The notes: a model not told the origin generated them from the sequence alone. Positions 1 through 10,152 are shown, counted from the stretch's first letter. The stretch is DNA of 64,000 nucleotides from Terrisporobacter glycolicus ATCC 14880 = DSM 1288 (GCF_036812735.1 NZ_CP117523.1:2108001-2172000), one strand, 5' to 3'. Numbers and translations are program-made.

Positions 1-203
1 TTGATTTCTGGTTTTTGGCTTAGCCATTTTGTTTCTTTTCCACAATCTTTACAGTATTTGCTTTCTTCTTTTGATTCAGCTGCACATTCACTGCAATAGA
101 CTGTTTTTTCTTCTTTTGATGTTTCTTCTGTTTTCACATTACTTTGTGCGCAACCTGTGCTTATACTTAATACTACTATTAACGCTAATATTAATTTTTT
201 CAT
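1..203 (-). CDS. Lipoprotein with zinc-ribbon motif, 3' end outside window
   Basis: An ATG at 203 preceded by GAGGGAG opens a frame that runs off the left edge after 67 codons. The first 17 residues are a lipoprotein signal with a lysine pair, a hydrophobic stretch and a lipobox ending in TGC, so Cys18 would be lipidated after export. Two CxxC pairs (CSEC and CKDC, about residues 37-60) follow and would form a small zinc ribbon. An exported zinc ribbon is uncommon, because these domains are usually cytoplasmic. The rest of the protein is unseen and I do not assign a function. Confidence 0.75.
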   Translation of the reverse strand, partial: MKKLILALIVVLSISTGCAQSNVKTEETSKEEKTVYCSECAAESKEESKYCKDCGKETKWLSQKPEI

Positions 204-352
204 GTCATACACTCCCTCATAATTTAAAGTACTCTTTTTACAAATTTATGTAATTATATAATAGCAGATTTTTTATAAAATACAAAATATGTATATAGTT
301 ATTAATAAATTAATATAGAATTAAGTTAAAATAATAAACTTAGATAATGTTT

Positions 353-381
353 AAGGGGTGTATCTTTTTTGATACACCCTT
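353..381 (-). terminator. Intergenic hairpin downstream of the LRR cluster
   Basis: Arms AAGGGGTGTATC and GATACACCCTT flank a six-T loop. It lies 48 bases past the stop of the first LRR gene, so it may end that transcript, but no good T-run follows on either strand. A near-identical hairpin lies at 33435-33464. Confidence 0.45.
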
Positions 382-428
382 ATAAGTGAAACTTTTGCAA
401 TTATTTTCTAAATAACTTATCATATTTT

Positions 429-2783
429 CTACTCAATTAGATTTTTATCAAGTGGATAGATTCTATTTGAACAATTAGACCATGTTGGTGCCTTTTTGTA
501 CAGTTCAAGACTTTGTCTAGGCACGTAGTAGTCAAAATAACAAAATAAGCCTTCATCATATACAGGTGGTATAATAGCATTTATAAATATCTGTGAATTT
601 TCACGAGGAGATATTCCATATCTATCAATATGTTTTAATTCTTTTCCTAAATTAATCTTTTTAATAGTTGAGCTTCTATAAATTGCCATCTCACCTATAA
701 ATTTTACTGAGTCTAAGTGTATTTCTTCTAAAGCTCTACAATCGAAAAAACAATTCTTTCCTATTTTATTAACTTTTTCAAAATATATCTTTTTTATGGA
801 ATCACAATACATAAAGCAACTATCCCCTAAAATTTGTATATTATCTTCGTTATCCTTATTAATTATATTACTTAAATTTTCGCATCTATAAAAAGCATAT
901 GAATCTAGTTTTCTAAGATTTTCATGAGTATAAATTTTTCGCAAATTCTTACAGTCTAAAAATGCCGCAAAGCCTACTTTTTTTACTGAAGCAGGTATTT
1001 CATACTCTTCACTTAATCTTCCCTGTGGATAGGCTATTAGAGTTGTTATGTTCTTATTAAACAAAACTCCATCTATGGATTTCAAATAAGGATTATCATC
1101 TGATACATATATATTTTTCAAATTTTTTGATGATGATAATGCATAATTAGTTATTCCTTTTATATCATCTTTTAAATATAGGTCATCATCATTACCTAAA
1201 TATTGAACTAGCATATTATCCTTTATGGCAAGATCATTTTCTATAATATCATTTTCATAAATACTATCGCTAACTACACTCCATCCATCTGTTGATTTAT
1301 AAGTTTCTACTTTTTCTTTAGGTACATATATTCTAAGTCCTCGAAGCTGAACATCAAAAGTATATTCATCAACATTTGTTGGATTTATCATATATGAATA
1401 TAATATTCTTAAATTTTTAGCTCCAAAAAACAATCTACTAGTTGATATGTTTTCTATTGTTTCATCTATAGTAAATCGATCATCTTCTTTGGCAAGGGGA
1501 TAAGATACTAAAGTATTTTCTTCTTTATTATATAAAACTCCATCTACTTCCTTGAAATATCTATTCTTTTCATTCACTGTAATCTCTTTTAATTTTCTTG
1601 AGTAAGCAAAAATATTATTTTCTATATGTTCTACATTTTCTGGTATATTAATATGACTCAATGCACAACCCCAAAAGGCAAGGGCATCTATATTTGTGGT
1701 AGTTTTAGGTATGGTGAATTCTTTCATTTTAGTAAAGAATGCCATTGTATGAAAACCTATATTTTTTAATTTACTATTTTCACTAAATACTATTTTCTCC
1801 AATGAAGATGGCTGATAGCTGTCATATCTGTCCCACCATCTTGTATTTCCTCCAATAGCAGATCTTTCAATAGTTTGTAAACTATCTGGCATTATAAATT
1901 CTTTCACATTTGTATTACAAGATAGAGCCATATATTTTATTATTTTTAAATGTTTTGGTAAGATAATACTTAGTAGATGTGTACCTGTAGCGTTATAGGT
2001 ATTTCCCCAAAAAGCCGTTTTACCTATTACAGTTATTGTCTTTTTCTTATAATAACTAGGCATTACTAAATGTCTTGGCAGTGTTAGAAACTTTATAATT
2101 TTTTCTTCATAACTTTCATTATCCGTATCATATACAATATCACATATAGTGTAGCTTTCATTATCATCATTTAGTAAAAATATAAAATGACCTAAATTTG
2201 ATGGAATATTTTGTGGTAGTGGATAAATACTCTCTTTATAAATACTCCAACCCTTACTATTTTTATATTCGCATATAGAATTTTTATCCACATGTATATT
2301 CATGCTCTCACTTATTTTACAAAATACATCTTTTCCTAAAACTATAATATCTTTTCCAGTTATATATATTTCTTCTAACTTAGCACAATTGTAAAATGCT
2401 CCATCTCCAATTACTTTAAGGTTTTCAGGTAGAATTATGCTTTGTAGTTCACTACAATTTTTAAATGAATTTATCCCTATTCTTTTTAACAAACTGTTTT
2501 CTTCAAAGTCTACTACTAGTAAGTTTATACATCCACTAAAAGCTCCTCCACTTTCTATATTTACTATACTATTTGGTATAACAATTTTTTTAAGGTTTTT
2601 ACAATTACTAAAACCAGCCTTTTGTATAGTTGTAATTGGTAAATTATTATATTCATTTGGCAAAGTTATATATTTAGGAATATTATTTACATTTTTAGCC
2701 CCTATGGAATAGGATTTTCCATCTTCTAGAAGTTCATATTTAAAATAATCCTCATCATTAGTAATATTAAGTTTTTCATTCAT
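429..2783 (-). CDS. Leucine-rich repeat protein, BspA/LRR_5 type (paralogue 1)
   Basis: The protein has about 784 residues built almost wholly of BspA-like LRR_5 repeats, seen as recurring 'IxxxAFxxCxxLxxIxIPxxV' patterns. Three LRR modules each end in a cap of the form VPxxxxxxYK...W...IYP (near residues 175-200, 525-550 and the C-terminus). There is no signal peptide, membrane segment or LPxTG anchor. The open frame extends to a TTG at 2801, but that codon lies in the ribosome site (AAGGAG), so the ATG at 2783 is the start. It is first of three tandem paralogues on the minus strand by coordinate, and last in transcription order. LRR_5 proteins generally bind other proteins; the partner and cell location here are unknown. 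Several cysteines fit a cytoplasmic location. Confidence 0.85.
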   Translation of the reverse strand: MNEKLNITNDEDYFKYELLEDGKSYSIGAKNVNNIPKYITLPNEYNNLPITTIQKAGFSNCKNLKKIVIPNSIVNIESGGAFSGCINLLVVDFEENSLLKRIGINSFKNCSELQSIILPENLKVIGDGAFYNCAKLEEIYITGKDIIVLGKDVFCKISESMNIHVDKNSICEYKNSKGWSIYKESIYPLPQNIPSNLGHFIFLLNDDNESYTICDIVYDTDNESYEEKIIKFLTLPRHLVMPSYYKKKTITVIGKTAFWGNTYNATGTHLLSIILPKHLKIIKYMALSCNTNVKEFIMPDSLQTIERSAIGGNTRWWDRYDSYQPSSLEKIVFSENSKLKNIGFHTMAFFTKMKEFTIPKTTTNIDALAFWGCALSHINIPENVEHIENNIFAYSRKLKEITVNEKNRYFKEVDGVLYNKEENTLVSYPLAKEDDRFTIDETIENISTSRLFFGAKNLRILYSYMINPTNVDEYTFDVQLRGLRIYVPKEKVETYKSTDGWSVVSDSIYENDIIENDLAIKDNMLVQYLGNDDDLYLKDDIKGITNYALSSSKNLKNIYVSDDNPYLKSIDGVLFNKNITTLIAYPQGRLSEEYEIPASVKKVGFAAFLDCKNLRKIYTHENLRKLDSYAFYRCENLSNIINKDNEDNIQILGDSCFMYCDSIKKIYFEKVNKIGKNCFFDCRALEEIHLDSVKFIGEMAIYRSSTIKKINLGKELKHIDRYGISPRENSQIFINAIIPPVYDEGLFCYFDYYVPRQSLELYKKAPTWSNCSNRIYPLDKNLIE

Positions 2784-2858
2784 GATTTTTCTCTCCTTCA
2801 AATAAAAAGTAAATGAAATTTCACATACTTATGATTTATCTAGTAAAATATTATAATA

Positions 2859-5096
2859 TTAATCCATAGGTAAAATTTTTGATGAATGCTCTTGCCAAAA
2901 TGGTGAGTTTTTATATAAATCCAAACTTTCTCTTGGAACATATATTGTTTTAAATCCTCTATTATCCTGATGAACTGTTGGTGGAGTTAAGGCATAAATA
3001 TAAAGTATTATATCACTTGGCAATCCATTTTTTCCAATATACTGAATATTTTCACCTAATACTACTTCACTAATATTCATAAAATAATATGGTATCCAAT
3101 GGTCATCATCTGTTATATAAACTTTCTCACGACTAAAAATGTTATCCTCTAATATTTCTATAGAGTTTAGATTTATTTTCCCGCTTAGATTACAGTAATA
3201 AAATGCAAAACTTCCTATTTTCTTTATATTTTCTAAATTTATCTTTTCCAAGTTAAAACATGATCCAAAAGCATATTCACTAATTTCTTTCACATTTTCT
3301 CCTAAAGTTATACTTCTCAGGTTTTCTCCTCCTACAAAAGCACCTATTCCCAGCTTTTTAACAGAGTTTGGTACTTTATATTCTTTAGCTTCTTTTGTTT
3401 GCCCATATCTAATTAATTCACTTTTATCAAAATTAAATAAAACTCCATCTTCTGATTTTAAGCTGGTATTTTGAGAATCAACATATATATTTTTAATTGT
3501 TTTATCTTGTCCTAGTGCGTAAGGCCCTATTTTTTCTATATCTTTTGGTATTATTATATCTTCCTTACTATCTATCCATTGTATTAGTGTATTATCTATT
3601 TTTGCTATTCCATCTTTTATAATGCTTTGTGGAAATATATTATTGGCATAATACTCCCATTGTATTGCTTTTTTATATTCATTAACAACTTCATCTGGTA
3701 CATAAATCTTTGTACTTTGAAGCTTAGTAGACATTTCTGGAGTATCATAAAGAAATCTAGGAACTATTTTAGAATTAATATAAATCACCCTCAAATTTTT
3801 ACTTTGGTAAAAGGTACTCCTACCATAAATTACTCTTACAAAGTCTGGCATAGTGTATATGTCACTATCTGTAGCCGGTGGATAAACATCTAAAGCATTG
3901 TTACTGTATAGTGCATCATCAACTTTATAATAAGTTGTATTTGCTGGGTCTACTACAATATTTTTTATTTCACTTGCCATCATAAAAGCATTATCTCCAA
4001 TATATTCAACTTTTTTGCCTATATAAATAGATTCCAAACTAGATGCACTGAAAGCATAACTTCCTATATGAGTTAATGTTTTTGGAAAATTGAATTCTTT
4101 TAGTTCTATATTTGCATGAAAAGCAGAAATTCCTATAAAAGATAATTTACTATTGTCACCAATAATTACTTTTTCTAGCTTTGAACGGCTTGCTGGACGT
4201 GTAATAGATGGTGGTCTAAAAAATGTCAACATATGTCCAAACGCCCTACTTTCTATTATTTCTAAACTATCAGGAAGCTCCAATTCTTTAACAATACAAC
4301 CCCAAAAGGCACTTTTTCCTATAACTTTTAAATACTTAGGAAGTTTCAAACTTTCAAGCTGTAGTTGAAAATAAAATCCTTTTTCATCTATTATAGTTAC
4401 TGGTAAATTTTTATAGAAGGATGGTAAAACTAAATTTTTCATCATTTTTTCTTTGTCTTTAAGGTAAATAATATAACTTTTTTTATCATCATTTAATTTA
4501 AACTTAAAATATCCTAAGTCTGTTGGTATATATTTTGGAAGTGGCAAAATGTTTATATTTAATTTTAAACAATAAACATTTTCTTTCCATTCATTTATGT
4601 TCTCATCTGATAAATATATATTTAAATTTGGATTTACACAACAAGTAAACAATTGGCCTATTGGTGAAAAATATTTTTTTGTTGTAATATACAACTCTGT
4701 TAAATTACCACATCCTTCAAAAATATTTTCTTCCATATTTATTACACTTTCTGGTATTATAATACTTTCTAGCTGTGAACAGTCTTTAAAAGTTGCATGA
4801 CCAATATATTTTAAATCACTATTTTTTTCAAACAAAACTAAAGATAAATTACTACATCCTTTAAATGCTCCATAACTATTAATAGATTTTATTGTATTTG
4901 GTATAAAAACTGAAATGATATTTTCACAATTAGCAAAACCTTTTGATTCAATATGTGTAACTGGTAATCCATTATATTCTTTTGGTATTTCTATATCATT
5001 TGGAATGTCTAAAGTTATGTTTAAAGAAATGCTATAAGCACTTTTATTAGGAAGTAACTTATATTTGAAGATTGATTCTTCTATATTTTCATTCAT
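2859..5096 (-). CDS. Leucine-rich repeat protein, BspA/LRR_5 type (paralogue 2)
   Basis: A 745-residue LRR_5 protein with the same three-module plan and YK...W...I(F/L)P caps as its neighbours. The ATG at 5096 follows AAAGGAG. It is much closer to paralogue 3 than to paralogue 1: the stretch starting SIIKDGIAKIDNTLIQWID (near residue 495) is nearly identical in both, which points to a more recent duplication of this pair. No signal peptide, transmembrane helix or wall anchor is visible. The gap to the gene upstream is 82 bases and to the gene downstream 75 bases, so the three could be one transcript. The molecular role is unknown, with protein binding the family's usual function. Confidence 0.85.
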   Translation of the reverse strand: MNENIEESIFKYKLLPNKSAYSISLNITLDIPNDIEIPKEYNGLPVTHIESKGFANCENIISVFIPNTIKSINSYGAFKGCSNLSLVLFEKNSDLKYIGHATFKDCSQLESIIIPESVINMEENIFEGCGNLTELYITTKKYFSPIGQLFTCCVNPNLNIYLSDENINEWKENVYCLKLNINILPLPKYIPTDLGYFKFKLNDDKKSYIIYLKDKEKMMKNLVLPSFYKNLPVTIIDEKGFYFQLQLESLKLPKYLKVIGKSAFWGCIVKELELPDSLEIIESRAFGHMLTFFRPPSITRPASRSKLEKVIIGDNSKLSFIGISAFHANIELKEFNFPKTLTHIGSYAFSASSLESIYIGKKVEYIGDNAFMMASEIKNIVVDPANTTYYKVDDALYSNNALDVYPPATDSDIYTMPDFVRVIYGRSTFYQSKNLRVIYINSKIVPRFLYDTPEMSTKLQSTKIYVPDEVVNEYKKAIQWEYYANNIFPQSIIKDGIAKIDNTLIQWIDSKEDIIIPKDIEKIGPYALGQDKTIKNIYVDSQNTSLKSEDGVLFNFDKSELIRYGQTKEAKEYKVPNSVKKLGIGAFVGGENLRSITLGENVKEISEYAFGSCFNLEKINLENIKKIGSFAFYYCNLSGKINLNSIEILEDNIFSREKVYITDDDHWIPYYFMNISEVVLGENIQYIGKNGLPSDIILYIYALTPPTVHQDNRGFKTIYVPRESLDLYKNSPFWQEHSSKILPMD

Positions 5097-5178
5097 ATTA
5101 TATCTCCTTTTAATAAATTTACCTAAATCTTATAAATTATCATTTGTTGGAAACATATTTAGACTGATTATTATCACA

Positions 5179-7461
5179 TTATTCAATAGGATAAATTATT
5201 TTTTTGTAATTTTGCCAGTCAGGTGAGTTTTTATATAAATCCAAACTTTTTTTAGGAACATATATTTTTTTAAATTCATAATACGATTTTATAAGAGTCG
5301 GTGGTCTTAGTGCATAAATATAAATGGTAGGATTCGTTGGTAAAGCATTTTTTCCAATGTATTTAATATTTTTACCAAGTATTACTTCACTAATATTCAT
5401 AGTATAGTTAACACCTATGCCACTGTCTTCTCTAATATAAAATTCATCACGTTTAAAAATATTTTCCTCTAGTATTTCTATGGACTTTAGATTTATTTTT
5501 CCACTTAAATTACAATAATAAAAAGCAAGCTTACCTATTTTCTTTACATTTTCTAAATTTATTTTTGATAAGTTAAAGCAAGATCCAAAGGCATATTCCC
5601 CAATTTCTTCTACTCTCTCACCTAAGGTTATCCTTCTTAGGTTTTCTCCTCCTATAAATGATCCTATTCCTAACTTTTTCACTAAATTTGGTACTTTGTA
5701 CTCCTCTTCTTCTCTTGTTTGTGGATATCTTATTAATTCAGATCTATCTCTATTAAACAAAATCCCATTTTGAGATTTAAAACTTGTATTTTGTAAATCT
5801 ACATATATATTTTTAATTTTTTTATCCTCTCCAAGAGCATAAGGGCCTATTCTTTTTATGTCTTTTGGTATAGTTATATCTTCTTTACTATCTATCCATT
5901 GTATTAATGTATTATCTATTTTTGCTATTCCATCTTTTATAATGCTTTGAGGATATATAATATTAGCATATTTTTTCCATTGAATTGAGTTTTTATATTC
6001 ATTTAAAACCTTATCTGGTACATAAATTTTTGTACTTTGAAGATTCGTATATAAATCCACATTATCATAAAAAAATCTAGGTAGCATGTTCCCATTAATA
6101 TATAATACCCTTAAATTTTTGCATCTTGATAAAACATATCTTCCTTGTATTACCCTTATATAATTGGCAATCGTATATATATCTTCTTCTCTTGATGATG
6201 GATAAGATTCTATAGCTGTAAAATTTTCATCGTTTGTATCAGGGTTACTGCATAGTACACCATCTACATTAGAGTAAACTGTATTTTCTGGATCTACTAT
6301 GAAATTTTTCAATTCAGTTGTGAATCTAAAAGCTTGACTTCCTATATATTCTACTTTTTTTCCTATATATATAGATTCTAAACCTGCACCACTAAATGAC
6401 CAGCTTCCTATATAAGTTAGTGATTTTGGAAAATTAAACTCTTTTAATCTAGGATGTCCACTAAAAGCTCCCCTTCCTATAAAGGATAGCTTACTCTTAT
6501 CACTAATTATGACTTTTTCCAATTGTGATCTACTTCCTGGAAGTGAAACAGATGGAGAGTTAAAATAAATCATAAAATCCATAAATGCCATTTGTTCAAT
6601 TGTCTCTAAACTATCTGGAATTTCTAGTTCTTTAATATGAAAATTTGAAAAAGCTTGTTTTTTAATTATTTTCAATTTTTCAGGAAGTTTTAAACTTTCC
6701 ATATAAATATTATTGTAAAAAGCATTTTCACCAATTATAGTTATTGGCATGTCATTATAATATGATGGTAGTATTAAGTTTTTAATTTCTCTTTGAGGGT
6801 ATTTTCCATATATAGTATAACTTTTTTCATCTTCATTTAATTCAAATATGAAAAAGCCTAAATCGGTAGGTATAAAGTCTGGAAGTGAAACAACATTAAT
6901 ATTTGAATCAAAACATTGTAAATAATCTTTCCATTCATCAATATTTTCATTAGATAAATATATATTTAATTTTGATAATTTATTACAAATTTTAAATTTT
7001 TTTGGTTGCAAATACACTTTTGATGTAATATATATTTCTTTTAAATTTGTACAACAATCAAATGCATTTTCTTCTATATTTGTGACACTTGATGGAATTA
7101 CTATACTTTCCAATTCTTTACAGTTTTTAAATGTAGCTTTGCCAATACTTTTTAAGTCACTGTTTTTTTCAAATAAAACTAAAGATAAATTGCTACATCC
7201 TTCAAATGCTCCATAACTATTTATGGATTTTATAGTATTTGGTATAAAAACAGAGCGTATATTTTTACAATTATAAAAACCTTTTGATTTAATTTGTGTG
7301 ACAGGTAAGTTATTGTATTCTCTAGGTATAACAATATCTCCATATAATGTAGAGATATCTTTTGCCCCTATGATATAAGAATCCTTGCTACATGTAAGAC
7401 TAAAGTTGAAGTAATCATAATATTCACTAGTATTTATATTATATATATCATTATCTTTCAT
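5179..7461 (-). CDS. Leucine-rich repeat protein, BspA/LRR_5 type (paralogue 3)
   Basis: A 760-residue LRR_5 protein, first of the tandem set in transcription order. The frame is open from an ATG at 7491, but AAGGAG lies inside that extension and is well spaced from the ATG at 7461, which I take as the start. The N-terminal stretch (YDYFNFSLTCSKDSYIIGAK) matches the opening of each LRR module in all three paralogues: 'F-x-F/Y-L...SY-I' before the first repeat. Repeats and caps are as in paralogue 2. No export signal is seen. An upstream promoter was not identified with confidence. Function unknown; likely a protein-binding scaffold. Confidence 0.85.
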   Translation of the reverse strand: MKDNDIYNINTSEYYDYFNFSLTCSKDSYIIGAKDISTLYGDIVIPREYNNLPVTQIKSKGFYNCKNIRSVFIPNTIKSINSYGAFEGCSNLSLVLFEKNSDLKSIGKATFKNCKELESIVIPSSVTNIEENAFDCCTNLKEIYITSKVYLQPKKFKICNKLSKLNIYLSNENIDEWKDYLQCFDSNINVVSLPDFIPTDLGFFIFELNEDEKSYTIYGKYPQREIKNLILPSYYNDMPITIIGENAFYNNIYMESLKLPEKLKIIKKQAFSNFHIKELEIPDSLETIEQMAFMDFMIYFNSPSVSLPGSRSQLEKVIISDKSKLSFIGRGAFSGHPRLKEFNFPKSLTYIGSWSFSGAGLESIYIGKKVEYIGSQAFRFTTELKNFIVDPENTVYSNVDGVLCSNPDTNDENFTAIESYPSSREEDIYTIANYIRVIQGRYVLSRCKNLRVLYINGNMLPRFFYDNVDLYTNLQSTKIYVPDKVLNEYKNSIQWKKYANIIYPQSIIKDGIAKIDNTLIQWIDSKEDITIPKDIKRIGPYALGEDKKIKNIYVDLQNTSFKSQNGILFNRDRSELIRYPQTREEEEYKVPNLVKKLGIGSFIGGENLRRITLGERVEEIGEYAFGSCFNLSKINLENVKKIGKLAFYYCNLSGKINLKSIEILEENIFKRDEFYIREDSGIGVNYTMNISEVILGKNIKYIGKNALPTNPTIYIYALRPPTLIKSYYEFKKIYVPKKSLDLYKNSPDWQNYKKIIYPIE

Positions 7462-7604
7462 GATTCTACTCCTTATAATATATTTAAGCATAATTACTTA
7501 TTATATTTATATGTTAGAAGTATGTATTTTGTCACTTTTTATTGATTTATCAAAGAAAATAAAAGGTGCATCTTGTTTTTTAGTAAGATGAAATCCTTAC
7601 AATT

Positions 7605-7642
7605 AAAATAAGCCAAGTCATTGTAATGACTTGGCTTATTTT
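7605..7642. terminator. Strong bidirectional terminator
   Basis: A perfect 18-base-pair hairpin (arm AAAATAAGCCAAGTCATT, two-base loop) ending in T-runs on both strands. It ends the PH-domain gene on the minus strand and isolates it from the LRR genes. Confidence 0.9.
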
Positions 7643-7651
7643 AGACTTTTT

Positions 7652-8023
7652 CTATTTAAATACTGCTTCAGCTATTAATCTATCAAATTTTCTAATATCT
7701 ACACCTTTTTGTAGATTTATTTTTATATGACCTGCTCTTGTCCATAATTCAACTTCTGCATTTAAATCAAATAGTTTACCTGCGTTTTCAGTTGACCACA
7801 TGTTTATTGATGAATATGGTAAAGAATATATTTCTACTTTTTTACCTGTTAATCCTTGTGCATCTCTTACTATTAATCTTTTGTTAGTAAAAATTGCACT
7901 ATCTCTAAGTGTTTTGTATGCTGCAACTGCTGTTTCTCCTTGTACTAATACGTCTTCTACATCTCCTGGTATTGGACATTCACTCACAAAAGTCCATTGT
8001 AATATATTTGTTGTATCTGCCAT
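7652..8023 (-). CDS. Small bacterial PH-domain protein
   Basis: A 123-residue protein matching the small bacterial pleckstrin-homology-like fold (PH_1, PF08000 type), recognised from a strand pattern with GETAVAAYKTLRDSAIFTNK near residues 28-48, RLIVRD following, and a C-terminal helix (IRKFDRLIAEAV). These stand-alone domains form oligomeric rings in known structures; their cellular role is unsettled. It has no signal peptide. The start ATG at 8023 follows AAGGGG, with a GATATAAT -10-like box further upstream. It is a single-gene unit, with its own terminator at 7605-7642 and a divergent prfC. Confidence 0.85.
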   Translation of the reverse strand: MADTTNILQWTFVSECPIPGDVEDVLVQGETAVAAYKTLRDSAIFTNKRLIVRDAQGLTGKKVEIYSLPYSSINMWSTENAGKLFDLNAEVELWTRAGHIKINLQKGVDIRKFDRLIAEAVFK

Positions 8024-8394
8024 AATTGTTCCCCTTCAAGTAAATAATATTTATTTACATTATATCAAATTATAGAATAAAAAAATACATTAATTTTTTC
8101 CATATCTTAAACCGATAACAATGTTAATTTTATACTAGTTTAATAAACATTTGACGTTTTTACACCTTCTACTTTTTCAGGTAAGATGTTCAAATTCTCC
8201 TCAGTGCATGTATTCTAGACTATATCCTTTCATTTTGTTACCTATTATATATTGACAGTTTTTAATTAAAGTTATAATATCAATTAGTATTGTAGTTTTT
8301 TTAGTACATATATAGTTATGTTCATCTTAAAACTACTATTAAATATATTTTTATATTTGCATAATCATAAAATTAAAATAAAGGATGATAAAAA
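8024..8394. other. Intergenic region between PH gene and prfC
   Basis: A 371-base A+T-rich stretch without a credible gene. It holds the divergent promoters of the PH gene (GATATAAT near 8060, minus strand) and prfC (8252-8278), and no structured RNA that I recognise. Confidence 0.6.
8252..8278 (+). promoter_or_regulatory. Candidate prfC promoter
   Basis: TTGACA (8252-8257) and TATAAT (8273-8278) separated by 15 bases, which is short of the usual 17. Both boxes match the vegetative consensus perfectly. The predicted leader would be about 110 bases. Confidence 0.45.
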
Positions 8395-9993
8395 ATGACA
8401 GAACAAAATATAAACTTGATTAATGAGGTTAAAAGAAGAAGAACCTTTGCAATCATTTCCCATCCCGATGCAGGAAAAACTACATTAACTGAAAAGTTTC
8501 TATTATATGGTGGAGCAATTCGTGAAGCAGGATCTGTTAAATCAAGAAGATCTCAAAAACATGCAGTATCTGACTGGATGGAAATAGAAAAACAAAGAGG
8601 TATATCTGTTGCATCAAGTGTTCTTCAATTTGAATATGATAACTTTTGTATAAATATTCTTGATACTCCAGGACATCAAGATTTCAGTGAAGACACTTAT
8701 AGAACTCTTATGGCTGCAGACTCTGCAGTAATGGTTATTGACTCTGCTAAAGGGGTTGAGGATCAAACAAAGAAATTATTCCATGTTTGTAAAATGAGAG
8801 GAATTCCAATATTCACTTTTATCAATAAAATGGACCGTCAAGGTAAAGACCCATTTGAACTACTTGAAGATATTGAAAATGTTCTAGGAATCCGTTCTTG
8901 TCCAGTAAACTGGCCAATTGGTTCTGGTAAAGAGTTCAAAGGTGTATTTAACCGTCACAAAAACCAAGTTGAAGTATTTGATGATGGTAACCATGGACAA
9001 GCTATTGCTAATTGTATAACTGGAGATCCATCTGATGAGAAATTTAATGATTTATTAGGTAATGATCTTCACGAAAAACTACTTGAAGATATTGAACTTT
9101 TAGATATCGCTGGAGATAATTTTGACCTAGATACAATATTAAAGGGTGAATTAACACCAGTATTCTTTGGAAGTGCCCTTACTAACTTTGGTGTGGAGCC
9201 ATTTTTGGAGTCATTCCTAGATATAACAGCACCACCAAGTCCTCGTAGCAGTAATTTAGGTGAGATTGATCCTAACTCTGAGAATTTCTCAGGATTTATA
9301 TTCAAAATTCAAGCTAATATGGATAAAAATCATAGAGATAGAATTGCATTCCTTAGAATTTGCTCTGGTAAATTTGAAAAAGGTATGACAGTAAATCATG
9401 TACAAAGAGGTAAAAAAGTTAAGCTTTCTCAACCTCAACAGTTTGTAGCACAAGACCGTGTTATAATAGACTCTGCTTACCCAGGTGACATTATAGGTAT
9501 ACATGACCCAGGAATATTTAATATTGGTGATACATTAAGTGAAAAACAATCAAATTTAGAGTATTCTGGTATACCACAATTTGCTCCTGAGCACTTTATG
9601 AAAATATCTACAAAAAATGCTCTTAAAAGAAAGCAGTTCGTAAAAGGTCTTACACAATTAGCTGAGGAAGGTGCTATACAAGTTTATAAACAACCTAACG
9701 GTGGTATGGAAGAACTTATTGTAGGGGTTGTTGGTGTGCTTCAGTTTGAAGTTTTAGAATATCGTCTAAAACAAGAATACGGTGTTGATATATTAATGTA
9801 CGGACTACCTTACAGTCATGTACGTTGGATTGAAAATGACCTTTCTAAATTTGGTAAACTTACAATGCCAATGGATACACTATTAGTGGAAGATAAAAAT
9901 AGAAATCCAGTAGTGTTATTCGCAAATGAATGGTCTGTTAGAACACTAATGGATAGAAATGAAGGTTTAGTTTTAAGAGAAACTTCTTTATAA
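8395..9993 (+). CDS. prfC: Peptide chain release factor 3 (RF3)
   Basis: A 532-residue translational GTPase of normal length for RF3. It releases RF1/RF2 from the ribosome after termination. GTP-binding motifs are visible in order: G1 SHPDAGKTT (residues 22-30), switch region RGISV, G3 DTPGHQDF, and G4 NKMDR. The C-terminal half carries the domain II barrel and the RF3-specific C-terminal domain (EFGxLxxPMDTLLVEDK-like). The ATG follows AAAGGATGA. It is monocistronic: promoter at 8252-8278 and a terminator at 10002-10046. Two pieces of a second prfC copy lie at 14261-14380, so this gene was once duplicated locally. Confidence 0.97.
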   Translation: MTEQNINLINEVKRRRTFAIISHPDAGKTTLTEKFLLYGGAIREAGSVKSRRSQKHAVSDWMEIEKQRGISVASSVLQFEYDNFCINILDTPGHQDFSEDTYRTLMAADSAVMVIDSAKGVEDQTKKLFHVCKMRGIPIFTFINKMDRQGKDPFELLEDIENVLGIRSCPVNWPIGSGKEFKGVFNRHKNQVEVFDDGNHGQAIANCITGDPSDEKFNDLLGNDLHEKLLEDIELLDIAGDNFDLDTILKGELTPVFFGSALTNFGVEPFLESFLDITAPPSPRSSNLGEIDPNSENFSGFIFKIQANMDKNHRDRIAFLRICSGKFEKGMTVNHVQRGKKVKLSQPQQFVAQDRVIIDSAYPGDIIGIHDPGIFNIGDTLSEKQSNLEYSGIPQFAPEHFMKISTKNALKRKQFVKGLTQLAEEGAIQVYKQPNGGMEELIVGVVGVLQFEVLEYRLKQEYGVDILMYGLPYSHVRWIENDLSKFGKLTMPMDTLLVEDKNRNPVVLFANEWSVRTLMDRNEGLVLRETSL

Positions 9994-10001
9994 AAAATAA
10001 A

Positions 10002-10046
10002 TTAAAAAGTCGAAAATATATTTGATATATGTTTTCGACTTTTTAA
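10002..10046. terminator. prfC terminator
   Basis: Arms TTAAAAAGTCGAAAA (10002-10016) and its exact complement at 10032-10046, with a T-run. It could act on both strands. Confidence 0.85.
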
Positions 10047-10086
10047 TATTAGATAAAAATATTGATATTTAATTCTTAATTTATAC

Positions 10087-10152
10087 TTATTCACTCTTTT
10101 CTTTCACTGACTGTACTTCCTCTACAGTCAGTTCTGCTTTGTTTACTATCAT
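10087..10152 (-). CDS. Possible 21-residue ORF coupled to the kinase gene
   Basis: An ATG at 10152 overlaps the kinase stop codon (ATGA arrangement) and opens a 21-codon frame, MIVNKAELTVEEVQSVKEKSE, ending in TAA. The overlap is typical of translational coupling. The peptide is charged and has no recognisable family. The frame also holds a 10-base inverted repeat (ACTGACTGTA, 10107-10133). It may be a real small protein, a remnant of a longer downstream gene, or chance. Confidence 0.25.
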   Translation of the reverse strand: MIVNKAELTVEEVQSVKEKSE

